Shown here: positions 36,788-46,178 of the stretch, in pieces
Layout: each line of letters begins with the position of its first letter
Numbering within the stretch: position 1 is the first letter of the stretch
Assembly: GCA_019059635.1 (NCBI GenBank)
Contig: JAGVRJ010000001.1
Span: 1,860,001-1,924,000, forward strand
DNA length: 64,000 bases
Source of the DNA: Proales similis
Taxonomy: Eukaryota; Rotifera; Eurotatoria; Ploima; Proalidae
Direction: 5' to 3'
The notes under the pieces: generated by a model
What the model was told of the DNA's origin: nothing
The model's database searches: none
Seen by the model: only the letters and a program-made list of their open reading frames with translations
Translations under genes and position numbers: made by a program

Positions 36788-38175
36788 CTAAGAGAAGGGA
36801 CATAGGAAAAAAAGCCAAGAGACTAGGAAGCAAAACACCGATGTGACATGAGTGCTTGTTGATGCAGAGCTTAGTCTTAAATTAAATAGACACTGGCCGA
36901 CATCTTTGTCAAACCGAATTACGGGCTGTTCTGATCGATTCTGAGCTGAATTAAGGTTGTCTATCAAATGGCGCAAGTCGCTGGTTATTAGCTTTTGGCC
37001 AGTCAAGTTGGTTGTCACACATTCGCTAAAGCATTCGTCCACGTCATGGCGATCTTCTGCCAACGAGTAATCAATTTCAAATTAATGAAGATAAAAATTT
37101 CGATCTGCGGGTTACTTACCGTGACTGAGAAAATGTTCATCGTCATCTTCATAGCCGTCAAGACGGCTTTCGATTACTTGAACTACATTGTGACAGCTAA
37201 ACACCGGCTGGCCACCGTATGAATCTGCTTGGGTCGGTCGAAAGAAGGGACACATGTTCTGTACTCGAAAGCAGTATTTAAGACAAGGCCTGAGCTGATG
37301 GTTACCGCTGTAAAAGGGTATGTTAATAGAGCAAAGCCATTTCTTGTAGGCTTCCTTAAAAAGGTAACCAGCCGCGATGAGTGAGATGCTTAGAAAAAAT
37401 TAATAAATTTAAAGCGCTTTACCTTACAGAGACTACAGTTAGATTGAACCGAGAATTTGCTCGAACAATCAAAGTGCTCTAGAATGCCCGCAAACTCGTT
37501 ATTTTCACATTCGCTTTTTCGGGCAAGCAAAAGCAGATTTAGTAGAATGAGCTTGCAGTCGGTTAGATGAACGCGCCGCTCGATAATTCGAGCCTGTCTG
37601 GCCGGTCTTTCTATATCGTTAAAATCGTATCCAAGTGAATAGGGATCGATGATAGAGCTGTTTGTATGAGATGTGTATTTGACTCGAAGAGTGATACTCT
37701 CCTCAGAACCGGGCGACTTTAGTAAAAGTCTCATATGGCTTTGACTGATGGAGTTGCGCATCAAGTGTCCACATGTTGAATGCTCGTATTGATCTAATAG
37801 TAAGAGCTTGCGGTCTCTTTCACCTGGACCGGGATCAAGCTTAGGCTCGCATATATCCTCTATAGTCTTCAGTAGGGGCTTAGGTAAAATAGAATTGTCT
37901 GGATCTAATAAGTCAATCAGAATTCGACTGACTATATCATCGGGCTTAAGCTCAAGTCGGTGCCTTTCCTCATGTTTTTGACCCGGGTGGCATGAGAGAA
38001 AGTAATCAATCAGATTTTTGGCCATATTAAGCTCATCAAACAGGGAGCGATCAAATTGAACTTGGTTTTCAGCTCTTAACGTCGGTAGCCACATGAAGAA
38101 AATTAGAGGCAGCATCAAACGCAGAGCGAGGCCAAAGTTGTTATTTTGCGGGCTGCGACTCATGAATACGCTCAT
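36788..38175 (-). CDS. NALF1: NALCN channel auxiliary factor (NALF/FAM155, NLF-1 type)
   Basis: Three exons (38175 to about 37427, one ending near 37116, and a last to 36788). NALF proteins are ER-folded auxiliary subunits of the NALCN sodium-leak channel that sets neuronal resting potential. An N-terminal hydrophobic segment (LALRLMLPLIFFMWLP) precedes a luminal region. The cysteine-rich core is spliced from CSSKFSVQSNCSLCK to EAYKKWLCSINIPFYSG, then CLKYCFRVQNMCPFFRP and ADSYGGQPVFSC, the family hallmark. A C-terminal hydrophobic stretch (VFCFLVSWLFFLCPF) could be a membrane anchor. Assignment rests on the cysteine spacing and the YGG.P.F.C motif. Confidence 0.83.
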
Positions 38176-38794
38176 TTTTAGCGCTTTTGATCTTTAAAGT
38201 TTTCTACTTAAATCCCATAATAATCTAAATGGAAAAAGTTAAGGTCTGTTTTTCAAACAGATTAAGACTTTCAAGAGGAATAGAAGAGGGGACTTAAGCA
38301 AAAGAAGGGCCAGCAGCACCCTTTTGAGTTTTACGTCAGAATATTTGACCGAGTTGGAATAATGCGGCTGCCTTGAAGGCATACAACAGCCATGAATGCA
38401 AAACCGGCATTATGGCGCACAAGTTCGCAAGGCTGCTGAGCATCTAATCTTATTATGTAAATGGGAATTGTCAAGTTGTCGGCAGATGATTGAAAGAACC
38501 CAATGAAAAATAGGAGCGCTTCCGTTATAAATAAGAAATCGCAGCGAATGGCCGCCCTAAATTCTCGTTCGGACGTGAGAGAGATGAAAATTCTCGGACT
38601 AGAAGCGGAAAAGAGCCAAAAGCATATTTTGCTCGCCAATATCCGATTCGCCATTTATGACGATTTTATGCATTTTGGAGATAATCGAGTGCAAGCTGCA
38701 GTTGCATAAGCAGCATCCCGGCGTGCAGAGTGATAACAATAGCGATGAGAGAAAAAAGAAGACCCTGTGCTATTAGCTGAGACTCAATTCAAAT
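38176..38794. other. NALF promoter and GON7-like 3' flank
   Basis: About 620 nt with no supported gene. A minus-strand frame (38331-38654, 107 codons) and a plus-strand frame (38503-38709) overlap each other and neither resembles a known protein. Confidence 0.45.
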
Positions 38795-39178
38795 TTATTC
38801 GCATTGCTTTTTCGCTTCAACAGCTTCAATGGGCTCAGATCCATTTGTTCTCTTTTGACACGATTTGGAATCATCACTCTCGCTATGATAATCTGCCGCA
38901 TCGTCCTCGTCCTCTGATCCGTCATCATCGTCGTTGTCTTTGCTCTCTGCTTCTGCTTGTAAATTTCCTGTTGCACTTGCTTTTTCAGCATCGACCAGTT
39001 CGGTCATTAGCGCATTTACGCTTTGTTGAAACTCGTCCAGTTTACTAATAAGCTGCTGGTTAAACTGTTTGCTTCTTGTGACGCTGCTGCTATCATTTGA
39101 CGATTCGCTTTCGAGCGAAATTTCAAGTGCTCGTTGTTCGCCTCTCTTGCTGAAGCATTCAAACCTGAGTGCGCTCAT
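38795..39178 (-). CDS. Small acidic protein, possible GON7 subunit of KEOPS
   Basis: A single-exon 127-residue frame from the ATG at 39178. It starts MSALRFECFSKRGEQRALEI. A helical stretch (FNQQLISKLDEFQQSVNALMTELVDAE) is followed by a strongly acidic run (DNDDDDGSEDEDDAAD) and a basic end (EAKKQCE). The order of a short beta-like start, a helix ending MTEL and an acidic tail with a terminal basic patch recalls GON7, the disordered KEOPS subunit needed for tRNA t6A formation. The match is architectural and short, so the identity is tentative. The frame lies 230 nt downstream of importin-11 on the same strand. Confidence 0.5.
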   Translation of the reverse strand: MSALRFECFSKRGEQRALEISLESESSNDSSSVTRSKQFNQQLISKLDEFQQSVNALMTELVDAEKASATGNLQAEAESKDNDDDDGSEDEDDAADYHSESDDSKSCQKRTNGSEPIEAVEAKKQCE

Positions 39179-39410
39179 TTTATTCGCTTCTGAGAGAAAC
39201 AAACTTGAAATCTACACGAGGACATTTAATCGAGACGAGCTTAATTGCCTCTGATTCATAACGATGAAGAAATCTTTGCATAAAAAATCACGCGCGATTT
39301 CTTTTCAACTTCTTCAATATTTATTCGAAATGTATAATTCCGGACTAGTAAATGAAAACGGTCGGTAGAACAAAACGGCGAATAGATGAGGTAAAAGCAG
39401 GCGCATGGGC

Positions 39411-42400
39411 TCAGGCATGCCCTGAAGGGCCTAGCAGGATCTCATGCAACTTTTGAGCAGTGCTTCGATCAACAGTAGACATAAGCTGATCAAAAACTGC
39501 CTTTCCGAGTTTGGATTCGCACTCACGAATGGTTTTGATGCAGTATTCGTTTAGTGCGATACTGTAAACCGGGTTTTTGGCTCTAATCTATTTGTTGGTT
39601 TTCACCGTCAAGGAGCGATTTCTTATTTACTCAAATTTGACCTACTCGTCTCTTTCGTTTCTCATGCTCGGTGTCGACTTCTTCGTCGTCGGCCTCGCTC
39701 ACGTTTGGGTTCACCAGCATACAACTTATTTTTTGATCGATTTTCATAGCAGGAAGACAAAGTGATTGGTTAAACGGCATACTCATATTTCTGTCCATTA
39801 TCCTCTTTGATAACATCAAGCATCACGGTCAAACAGATGTTTAGAATAGAGGGCATACGTTCCAACACTGGCCTATGAAGATGCAAGCGAAGCAACGTGA
39901 TTAGAGAGGTGTAAAGAGAAGAGTGTTGGGCAGTGGAGAAGGGGGAGGGGCATAGTTGCAAGTGCTGTAGAAGCCTCTTACCCTAAGCCTGTAGAGAGGA
40001 GATGCAGAAGAGCGAGAGCAGTCAGCTTTCGTCGTTCAGGATGAACAATCATGTCGATTTTGTCGGCGTAAGAATCTAGAAGACTGGCCAATACAGCTTC
40101 GGGCTAGATGCTATTCTTTAGCTTTTGTCCATTAGGATTCTAACGGATAGCAAACACTTACTGTTTGATTGAGAGAAGCAGCACTTTTCTGAACAAATAA
40201 AAGAAAGTGCTCGCAGTCATCGAGCATTTCCTTGGACAATAGGCTAAGGCAAAGCGCCATGACCATTGGATAGACATCGGGATTCAGCGCTATGAGCAAA
40301 CATTTGAGAATCAATGGCTCAAATAGCTTTGTTTGAATATTGTTGGCCGGCGAGTCGAACATGCCTTCAGCTGATCGAATCAGACGAATGAGAGCGTCAA
40401 TTTTCATGTTTTCATTCAGCATTTCGCAGTATTTCTGGACCAAGAAGGCGCCATGGAACTGATAGAGAGCGCTTGCGTCCAGTATGACATAAGAGTCGAT
40501 TATGTCGAGACAAAGTTTCCAAACGTCTGTGTCTCGGTCCATAATCGGTTTGATGTTGTTGAACAGTTCGAGTAGTTCGGCGCTCATTTGGGTCGAGTTC
40601 TGCACAGTAATGCACCAAAGCTCAAGCGCGTCCTCTAAAAGATAGATACTCGCCGGATTATTCACGTCAGTCGCAAAGTGAACTACTGGCAATATGAATC
40701 CGTGATAGGAAGTGGACAAGGCGCCGAGAGCTTTGACTAAATAGTGAAGGGTTGTAATTATACAGCAGCGGAGCATATTGTGCTCGGCTGAATGTTCCCA
40801 CAAAAGTGGCAGATAGTTGGCCAGCTGAGCGTAGTAAGGTCGTATGTAAACATCCACTCGCTCGACGATGAATGAGATCACACCGAGCACTTTGATTTTT
40901 GTATCTCCTTCTTCGACTTGTTTGAGCAACGCGCACAAGAGCTCAAAGTGAACGTTCAAAAAAGGTAAATAGCTCTCGCGTTCAAAATGAACATCATCCA
41001 AGACAGCTCGCAAGGTCTGAGTGGCTTGTAGTCTGATGACAAGATCTTCACTCGGCTGAAGGCAAGTGCATAAAAGCTGATAAACAAGCGGTCGATTCTG
41101 AGCCTCTAGCTTGATGTTCACCCAGTTTGAAATTAAAATAAGAATTCGACGCTTGATTAACTTGGGTGTTTGTGCGTTCATTTGTGGTAGGAGGCTAGAT
41201 GTAAGCCAAGAGTCAAAGTCAATGTGCGACATGAGGTCCCAGGCAGCTATGCTGGCACAATTGAGACTTGCTTCTTTCAAACGAACTAGACGCTGGTCAC
41301 TTTCGTTTGAATAGTGCTGAACAAGAGTGACCACTGTGGGCAGAACCAAAGGGCCATATTCGTGAACAAAGGCCTGATAAAGAGTCTCGGCACAGGCTCG
41401 AAAGTTGTACTTCCATGCATCAAGATCATTGCTGTCCTCATTAATAAACTCTTCTGGTGACTCGTCCCACTGCTCGAGCTCTTCGTCGCTGAGCAGTAAA
41501 TATTCATTGAAAAGGAATTCAAGAACTCGTTTCACATTTTCTGCAGTTATGAATCCACTTTTGATTGCAGCCGCTTGCTTTTGACAAGTTAGAGCTCGCT
41601 CGTCACTAGGTCGAACGATGCTCGCTTTGTACTTGTCGCACATGATAATTGACTTGAGCAGGTTCATGAGGTTGATGCTGAGCTTGGTGTATGATGCTGC
41701 TCTGCCTTCGGGAGTAAAGCAAAGCTGCATTATCATGCGCATGGCCCGTTCGAGGCCTACACGAGCGAAATCGAACGGATACTGCTCGTGATAGTCAGAT
41801 ATAATGTCAGTTATTAAAACAATCAAGTACTCGTATTTTTCTTTAAAATAATCGATCACTGTTTGCTGACCAGAGGCAACCAGTTGACCACGAGAGGTAA
41901 TGAGACGTTCGATACTGTCAAAGAGGCCGGAGAGCAGAGGTTCGATCGGCTTCTGTTCATTTAGGTCCTTAAATCCATGAAGCACAAGTTTGTGAATGAT
42001 TTTCAAGCTTATTATGGCCTCGTCCAGTTCGAAGGTCAACTGCTTGAGCAGAGACTCTTGCGCGTTCAAACACACTTGCTCGGCATTGCTCATGCATTCA
42101 TTGATGTAATGAAAAGCGAATTGCATCAACAAGTCGATCAGACTATTGGTCAACTCTTCGAAGACCTTGCGATCGTTCGCTAGGCGTTTTGAAGAGAGCG
42201 ATTTGATTATTTGGTGCAGCGCCATAAAGCATCGGCTTTGGATGAGACTTTGTTCGGAATTGTTTACTTGAGTGCCCGAGGTGCTCTCAAGTAGTCTGAC
42301 GAGCTCCGTGATAAGTTCTGGCCATTGGAAAGGAAAGTCAAAGCGAGCGAGCTTGCCCAACGTCACCGACATTTGACGTGCGATTTTTAGCTCCGGCTCA

Positions 42401-42757
42401 TTGAGCCATTTTAGCATTTGTTGCTTAAGGCAAGCTCGCTCCTCGTCGCCAATCGAGTTTACAGCGCTTCTCCGCCAGTATTTGTCAATTGAGTTTTTAA
42501 GACAAATACAAGCCATAAATCGAACGCTGTTCTCCACCGAATGGTTCGTGATCAACTCCTTTAGGTCGGAAGAGAAGAGGATCTTTGGTTTGATTGGTGT
42601 GGGTGGCTTAGGCAAGACCTACCATTAAGACAAGAGTGTAGCCCGGTCGCACTTCAAGTTGCTTTATGTTCGCCTCGGCTTCTTTAACTTTGCCAGCTTC
42701 TTGATTGCACGCCTGGGCCATCACCTGGTAGACATCCTGCACGTTAACTTGCCACAT
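39411..42757 (-). CDS. IPO11: Importin-11 (karyopherin beta family)
   Basis: Six exons from the ATG at 42757 (MWQVNVQDVYQVMAQACNQE) to the stop at 39411, joined by introns of 40-120 nt. Importin-11 carries UBE2E-type ubiquitin-conjugating enzymes, PTEN and RPL12 into the nucleus. The protein is a HEAT-repeat solenoid. Family blocks are clear: SIDKYWRRSAVNSI, ARFDFPFQWPELI, SSKRLANDRK, DAWKYNFRACAETLYQAFVH, ANYLPLLWEHSAEHNMLRC and YLLEDALELW. Small 3' exons add HPERRKLTALALLHLLST, YEDCMLVNPNVSEADDEE and NPVYSIALNEYCIKTI. Length (about 975 residues) matches human. An E-box lies about 200 nt upstream. Confidence 0.95.
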
Positions 42758-42892
42758 TTTGCGATTCTATTCTGCTCTTTGCTCGCTGTGATTAGTATCC
42801 GATTGGTTCGCTTTCTCTTCTCTAATGACCTGAACACTTAGTTCGTCTGGCTGTTCTCAAGCTAAAGGAAACAAGCGTGTTTGACACTCTTA

Positions 42893-42908
42893 CTCGCTTG
42901 CAAGCGAG
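42893..42908. repeat. Perfect 16-bp palindrome CTCGCTTGCAAGCGAG
   Basis: Two 8-bp arms meet with no spacer, about 140 nt upstream of the importin-11 start. It could bind a dimeric factor; it is too short to exclude chance. Confidence 0.5.
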
Positions 42909-42951
42909 CTCATAACCTGCGCACATGTAGTTTTAGTATGTCTTATTCCAA

Positions 42952-42960
42952 GTCACGTGA
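42952..42960. promoter_or_regulatory. E-box GTCACGTGA upstream of importin-11
   Basis: A CACGTG core with flanking GT...A, the form preferred by MITF/TFE and USF bHLH-zipper factors. It lies about 200 nt upstream of the importin-11 ATG. Function is inferred only. Confidence 0.35.
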
Positions 42961-43229
42961 TTTATTAAGTGGAGAGCGTGAATTTGAGCGACGCATGCAA
43001 GTGAGCGTTCGCCATGAGCTGGACGCAGTTAAAATAAACAAACCATAGGCCCAGTCACGAAAGACCTGTTTAATTCATTTGGAAATAATAATCGATTTGC
43101 TTTGACCTTCGCCGATTAATCCCTGCTCTAGCTGCTTAAAGATTTTTTTATTTTGAAAGATTCATAAATTTATTCTTTTTTAATTTGTACAAAATAAAAG
43201 TCATTTTAAAAAGGGAAAATGCAACATGT

Positions 43230-43914
43230 CTAGTTGGTGCCGGTTGAGCCAAAGCCTCCTTCGCCTCGGTTTGTTTCTTGCAAGGTCTTTTTAAATTTGA
43301 ATCAAAAACTTAAGGAAAAAGCGAATATATGAAGTCTAACTAGTTGGCTAACCTCACACTCTTCTAAAACTGGATAAGCGATTCGTTCACAAATTAGCTG
43401 GGCAATGCGATCGCCTTTGGTAACTAGAAGTACGAAAGGGTGAAGAAAAGTCAAAGCAGTATGTTGAAAAAATCAACAAAAACAATAAGCTAAAAAAAGG
43501 CTCAAGAGGCTTTTCAAACCTTTGAAAGGAGTGTCGCCGAAATTGAACAAGATTACGCCCACGTTTCCGCGATAGTCTTTGTCAATAACGCCGGCGCCCA
43601 CATCAATGAAGTTTTTATGAGCTAGACCAGATCGGGGAGCGACTCGGCCATAGCAGCCTTCTGGGACGGCAATTTGGAGATCAGTTTTGGCGAGCACTTT
43701 TCCATGAGCAGGCACTTCATAATCGTATGCACTTGACAGCAGAGTTGTGTGAAGCTGGAATAGATTTTGATAAACGATTGCCGGCTCACCTGTACAAATC
43801 AAAGCCGGCAGCATCTTCTGAACCCTTTGTGGGCACGTAGGCATGCTCAGTCATTCTTACGATTCGAAGCGTCTCCTTGTTTGCTGATTCGTCAAGCTTC
43901 ATTCTTTTGCTCAT
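43230..43914 (-). CDS. DUT: Deoxyuridine 5'-triphosphate nucleotidohydrolase (dUTPase)
   Basis: Four exons from the ATG at 43914 to the stop at 43230. The trimeric enzyme splits dUTP to dUMP and pyrophosphate, keeping uracil out of DNA. All five trimeric dUTPase motifs are present after splicing: AAGFDLYS (1), [10 protein letters not shown] (2), [13 protein letters not shown] (3), [13 protein letters not shown] (4) and [10 protein letters not shown] (5). The substrate-binding Tyr is in DYRGN and the catalytic Asp in motif 3. There is no obvious mitochondrial leader on this start, so a nuclear/cytosolic form is likely. The third intron (about 95 nt) is longer than usual here. Confidence 0.96.
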
Positions 43915-44125
43915 AGAATAATTGTGCGATTGGACAAAATTTATTCCTTTTTTAAACTAAATACACAAGGAAAGTTGATCGAAAGAGAAATGAACGAAAA
44001 GACGGAACATACGAACGAAGCCAATGAAATTGGGTAAAGCCGACACACGCAGTTCATGTTAGAGACACGAAGCAACACACAAAATGAACAAAATTAAGTT
44101 AGAAATAGACGAATGAAAGAGACGA

Positions 44126-44614
44126 TCACGACTGACGAGTGGACACTCTCTCCACAATTAACTTAAAGTTCTGAAGATCAGCAAACTCGCGTCTATTGCG
44201 CTCCAACTCCTCCTCCTCTAATTGACGTTGAAGCTCCGCATCATATTTGCTCTTACGCTGACGCTTTGATCCACAAGGTTTATTCTCGCTACTTTTAGAA
44301 TTGGAGTGACGGCGGCGCTTTTTCTTGTTTTCTTGGTTCTCCTGTTCTGAAAGGTCTTCTGATGGCGCCGTTTTAACATCTTGGCGTTTTTGGCCTTCAT
44401 TCTTGACAACAACGTTGATCACATGTATTTCTCTTAATGAACGAATTTTTCTCTTGATTCGCAGCACTTTTCTGCTTAGGGCCACAGGCTCTTTGATGCG
44501 CTCGGCTCGAGACGGCTCAGAATCATCGTCAAGAAGACGCTGGCATATTTCATCGAACAAATCTTTTTGATTTGTGCTGCTCTCGGTTGTGTCAGAATTT
44601 GATTTAGACGCCAT
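44126..44614 (-). CDS. Uncharacterised lysine/arginine-rich protein, 162 residues
   Basis: A single open frame with ATG at 44614. I do not recognise it. It starts MASKSNSDTTESSTNQKDLF, has an N-terminal helix (LFDEICQRLL) followed by an acidic turn, and a basic region (LSRKVLRIKRKIRSLREI). Then come a Lys/Arg-rich nuclear-localisation-like stretch (KKKRRRHSNSK, KRQRKSK) and a charged coiled coil (LQRQLEEEELERNRREF). A nuclear, nucleic-acid-associated or scaffold role is a guess from composition. It sits between ATRAID and dUTPase on the same strand, 190-210 nt from each. Confidence 0.6.
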   Translation of the reverse strand: MASKSNSDTTESSTNQKDLFDEICQRLLDDDSEPSRAERIKEPVALSRKVLRIKRKIRSLREIHVINVVVKNEGQKRQDVKTAPSEDLSEQENQENKKKRRRHSNSKSSENKPCGSKRQRKSKYDAELQRQLEEEELERNRREFADLQNFKLIVERVSTRQS

Positions 44615-44805
44615 TTTGAGCGCAGTCGGCCGTTTGGCATACTTTTATATTAAGTCCCGATAGATTTGACCATGACCTCGCTGCCCACCCGCTCTTGTCG
44701 TATCCTTTGCACGCCCCACCAAGTTTGTGCACGACCCGACACACGAGTAAAGTTATTCATCTGTTTTATTGGAGAATGTCTTTCTCAACTTGTCTGCTGT
44801 GTCTA

Positions 44806-45788
44806 TTAAGCGATCACGTGTCTGCGTTGAAAGGTCCAGGCAAAGGCTGAGAGAACAGCCGTGCAAACAACAGTTATTATTGAGAACACAACGGTTGGAT
44901 ATCGTCCCTTTTTGAGTGAATTTAAATTTGTCCAGATTTGGGATATTAGGAGGTTTAATAGTGCAATTACCTCGCGAAGGCATTTGTAGCCGAAGAAGCC
45001 AGGCTTGCAGTGGCATTCAAAATTTCCAGGACCGTTGTCCGTACAATCTGACTGATGAGTGCAGTTCGTTGCCGCTTTGAATTTTAGATCCGAGAATTTT
45101 AGATCGGAAAGCTGGCCAAGAAAGAGGTAAAATTTTACCCAAACCAGAGCCGCAGACAGAATGTCTCTTCAAACAAGAACCGTGTTCCATTTGAGCCCAT
45201 GAGAAATTGCCGCCTGGGCAAGTAAAGTTTAGGGGAAGATATCTTAAATCGAGATTGCTGTTGAGTAAATTTAAGGGATATTGAGACATTTGCTTACAGA
45301 TTTTGCAGAGCAGTAAACTCAATAAATGTTTCTACATTCGAGTTGTTCAGATGAGTCGTGTTCAAATCCCTGAGATTCATGAGTCAAAGTGTGGAACTAG
45401 CAGCATTATTACTTACAGATATTGGATTTGAGCTCTAATGCTTGAGGAAATCTGACTGGCGTTGGCCACTTTACATCCTGAGAGGTCTAAACTTAATAAG
45501 GAGAGAATGTCAAAAGGGAACCTGGCGCGAACTAAAACAAAACATACGCAATCACGAGGCCATTTTTATAGCAGCAGCGGCTGTCTCTGTGATGGTCAGG
45601 GCTCGAGTCACAGAACTCAATCAGCTTTGGAGAAGTCATGTTAACTGCGGTGCATAACTCGCCTCTACAAAGCGGATCGCTAGCCTTAGAGCTTGCTAAA
45701 AAGAAGATTTGGTTGAATCCAAAATTTCAGTGGGCCCCACCTGGATTGAAACGATGCCCAGCAGAAACGAAATCAGAACGCCTATCAT
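44806..45788 (-). CDS. ATRAID: ATRAID/APR3 single-pass EGF-like membrane protein
   Basis: Six exons from the ATG at 45788 (MIGVLISFLLGIVSIQ, a signal peptide) to the stop at 44806. ATRAID is a glycoprotein of lysosomes and cell surface, linked in vertebrates to all-trans retinoic acid response and bisphosphonate action. The spliced protein shows SRCCYKNGLVIA and DLSGCKVANASQ, then LRYLPLNFTCPGGNFSW. An EGF-like C-terminal module (CTDNGPGNFECHCKPGFFGY) is followed by KCLREG and the membrane helix (VVFSIITVVCTAVLSAFAW) with the short basic tail TFQRRHVIA. The CPGG motif and the GPG..CHC.GF.GYKC module match the family well. Hormone-sensitive lipase ends 180 nt upstream. Confidence 0.88.
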
Positions 45789-45968
45789 GACAAGCTAGTC
45801 AAATGGTTTGGGTTGGTTTGGCTGATTCTTGTAGCCCCTCTCTGCCAAGTCACATGATGTGAGTATGAAGGCGACACCAAACTGTCTTGCATGAAAACTT
45901 AAATGTGCTGCTTTGAAATTTAAATAATTTTAGTTTATTGAAAAATATTTTAGCCTTTTGGGCTAATA
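45789..45968. other. Short gap between hormone-sensitive lipase and ATRAID
   Basis: 180 nt with an E-box-like TCACATGATG near 45850. It must contain the lipase 3' end and the ATRAID promoter or a shared processing region. Confidence 0.4.
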
Positions 45969-46178
45969 TCAGAGTTGATGATCGAAAGAGTTGATTAGAT
46001 CGTTCAAGAGAGCTACCGATTCAGAACAAGCGTCGTATGTTTCACTGCTGAGAGCGCTCATATTTATAAAACCATGAGGAATTCCATTGTCAGCAACAAG
46101 GAGTTCACAAGGAACGCCGAGTTTTTTAAGTCGCTTGCCAAACTCAATCGTATCGTCAATAAACGGATCCGTGCAAGC
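45969..46178 (-). CDS. Distal alternative last exon of hormone-sensitive lipase
   Basis: A 210-nt exon preceded by ATTTGATACAATAG on the minus strand, also phase 0. It encodes ACTDPFIDDTIEFGKRLKKL and NGIPHGFINMSALSS, then a TGA. Its ACTDP start resembles the canonical ACALDP of vertebrate HSL more closely than the proximal exon does, although the triad residues are kept in both. Using it means skipping the proximal exon or retaining it in another transcript. Confidence 0.8.
   Translation of the reverse strand, partial: ACTDPFIDDTIEFGKRLKKLGVPCELLVADNGIPHGFINMSALSSETYDACSESVALLNDLINSFDHQL

Larger units (their letters stand above)
42758..43229. other. IPO11 promoter and dUTPase 3' flank
   Basis: About 470 nt holding a perfect 16-bp palindrome, an E-box (both listed) and, on the minus strand, an AATAAA for dUTPase near 43165. 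No exon is supported. Confidence 0.5.

Noticed and set aside
38331-38709. Overlapping minus and plus frames between NALF and the GON7-like gene
   Set aside because: Neither resembles a protein family, both overlap each other, and no splice pattern links them to neighbours.
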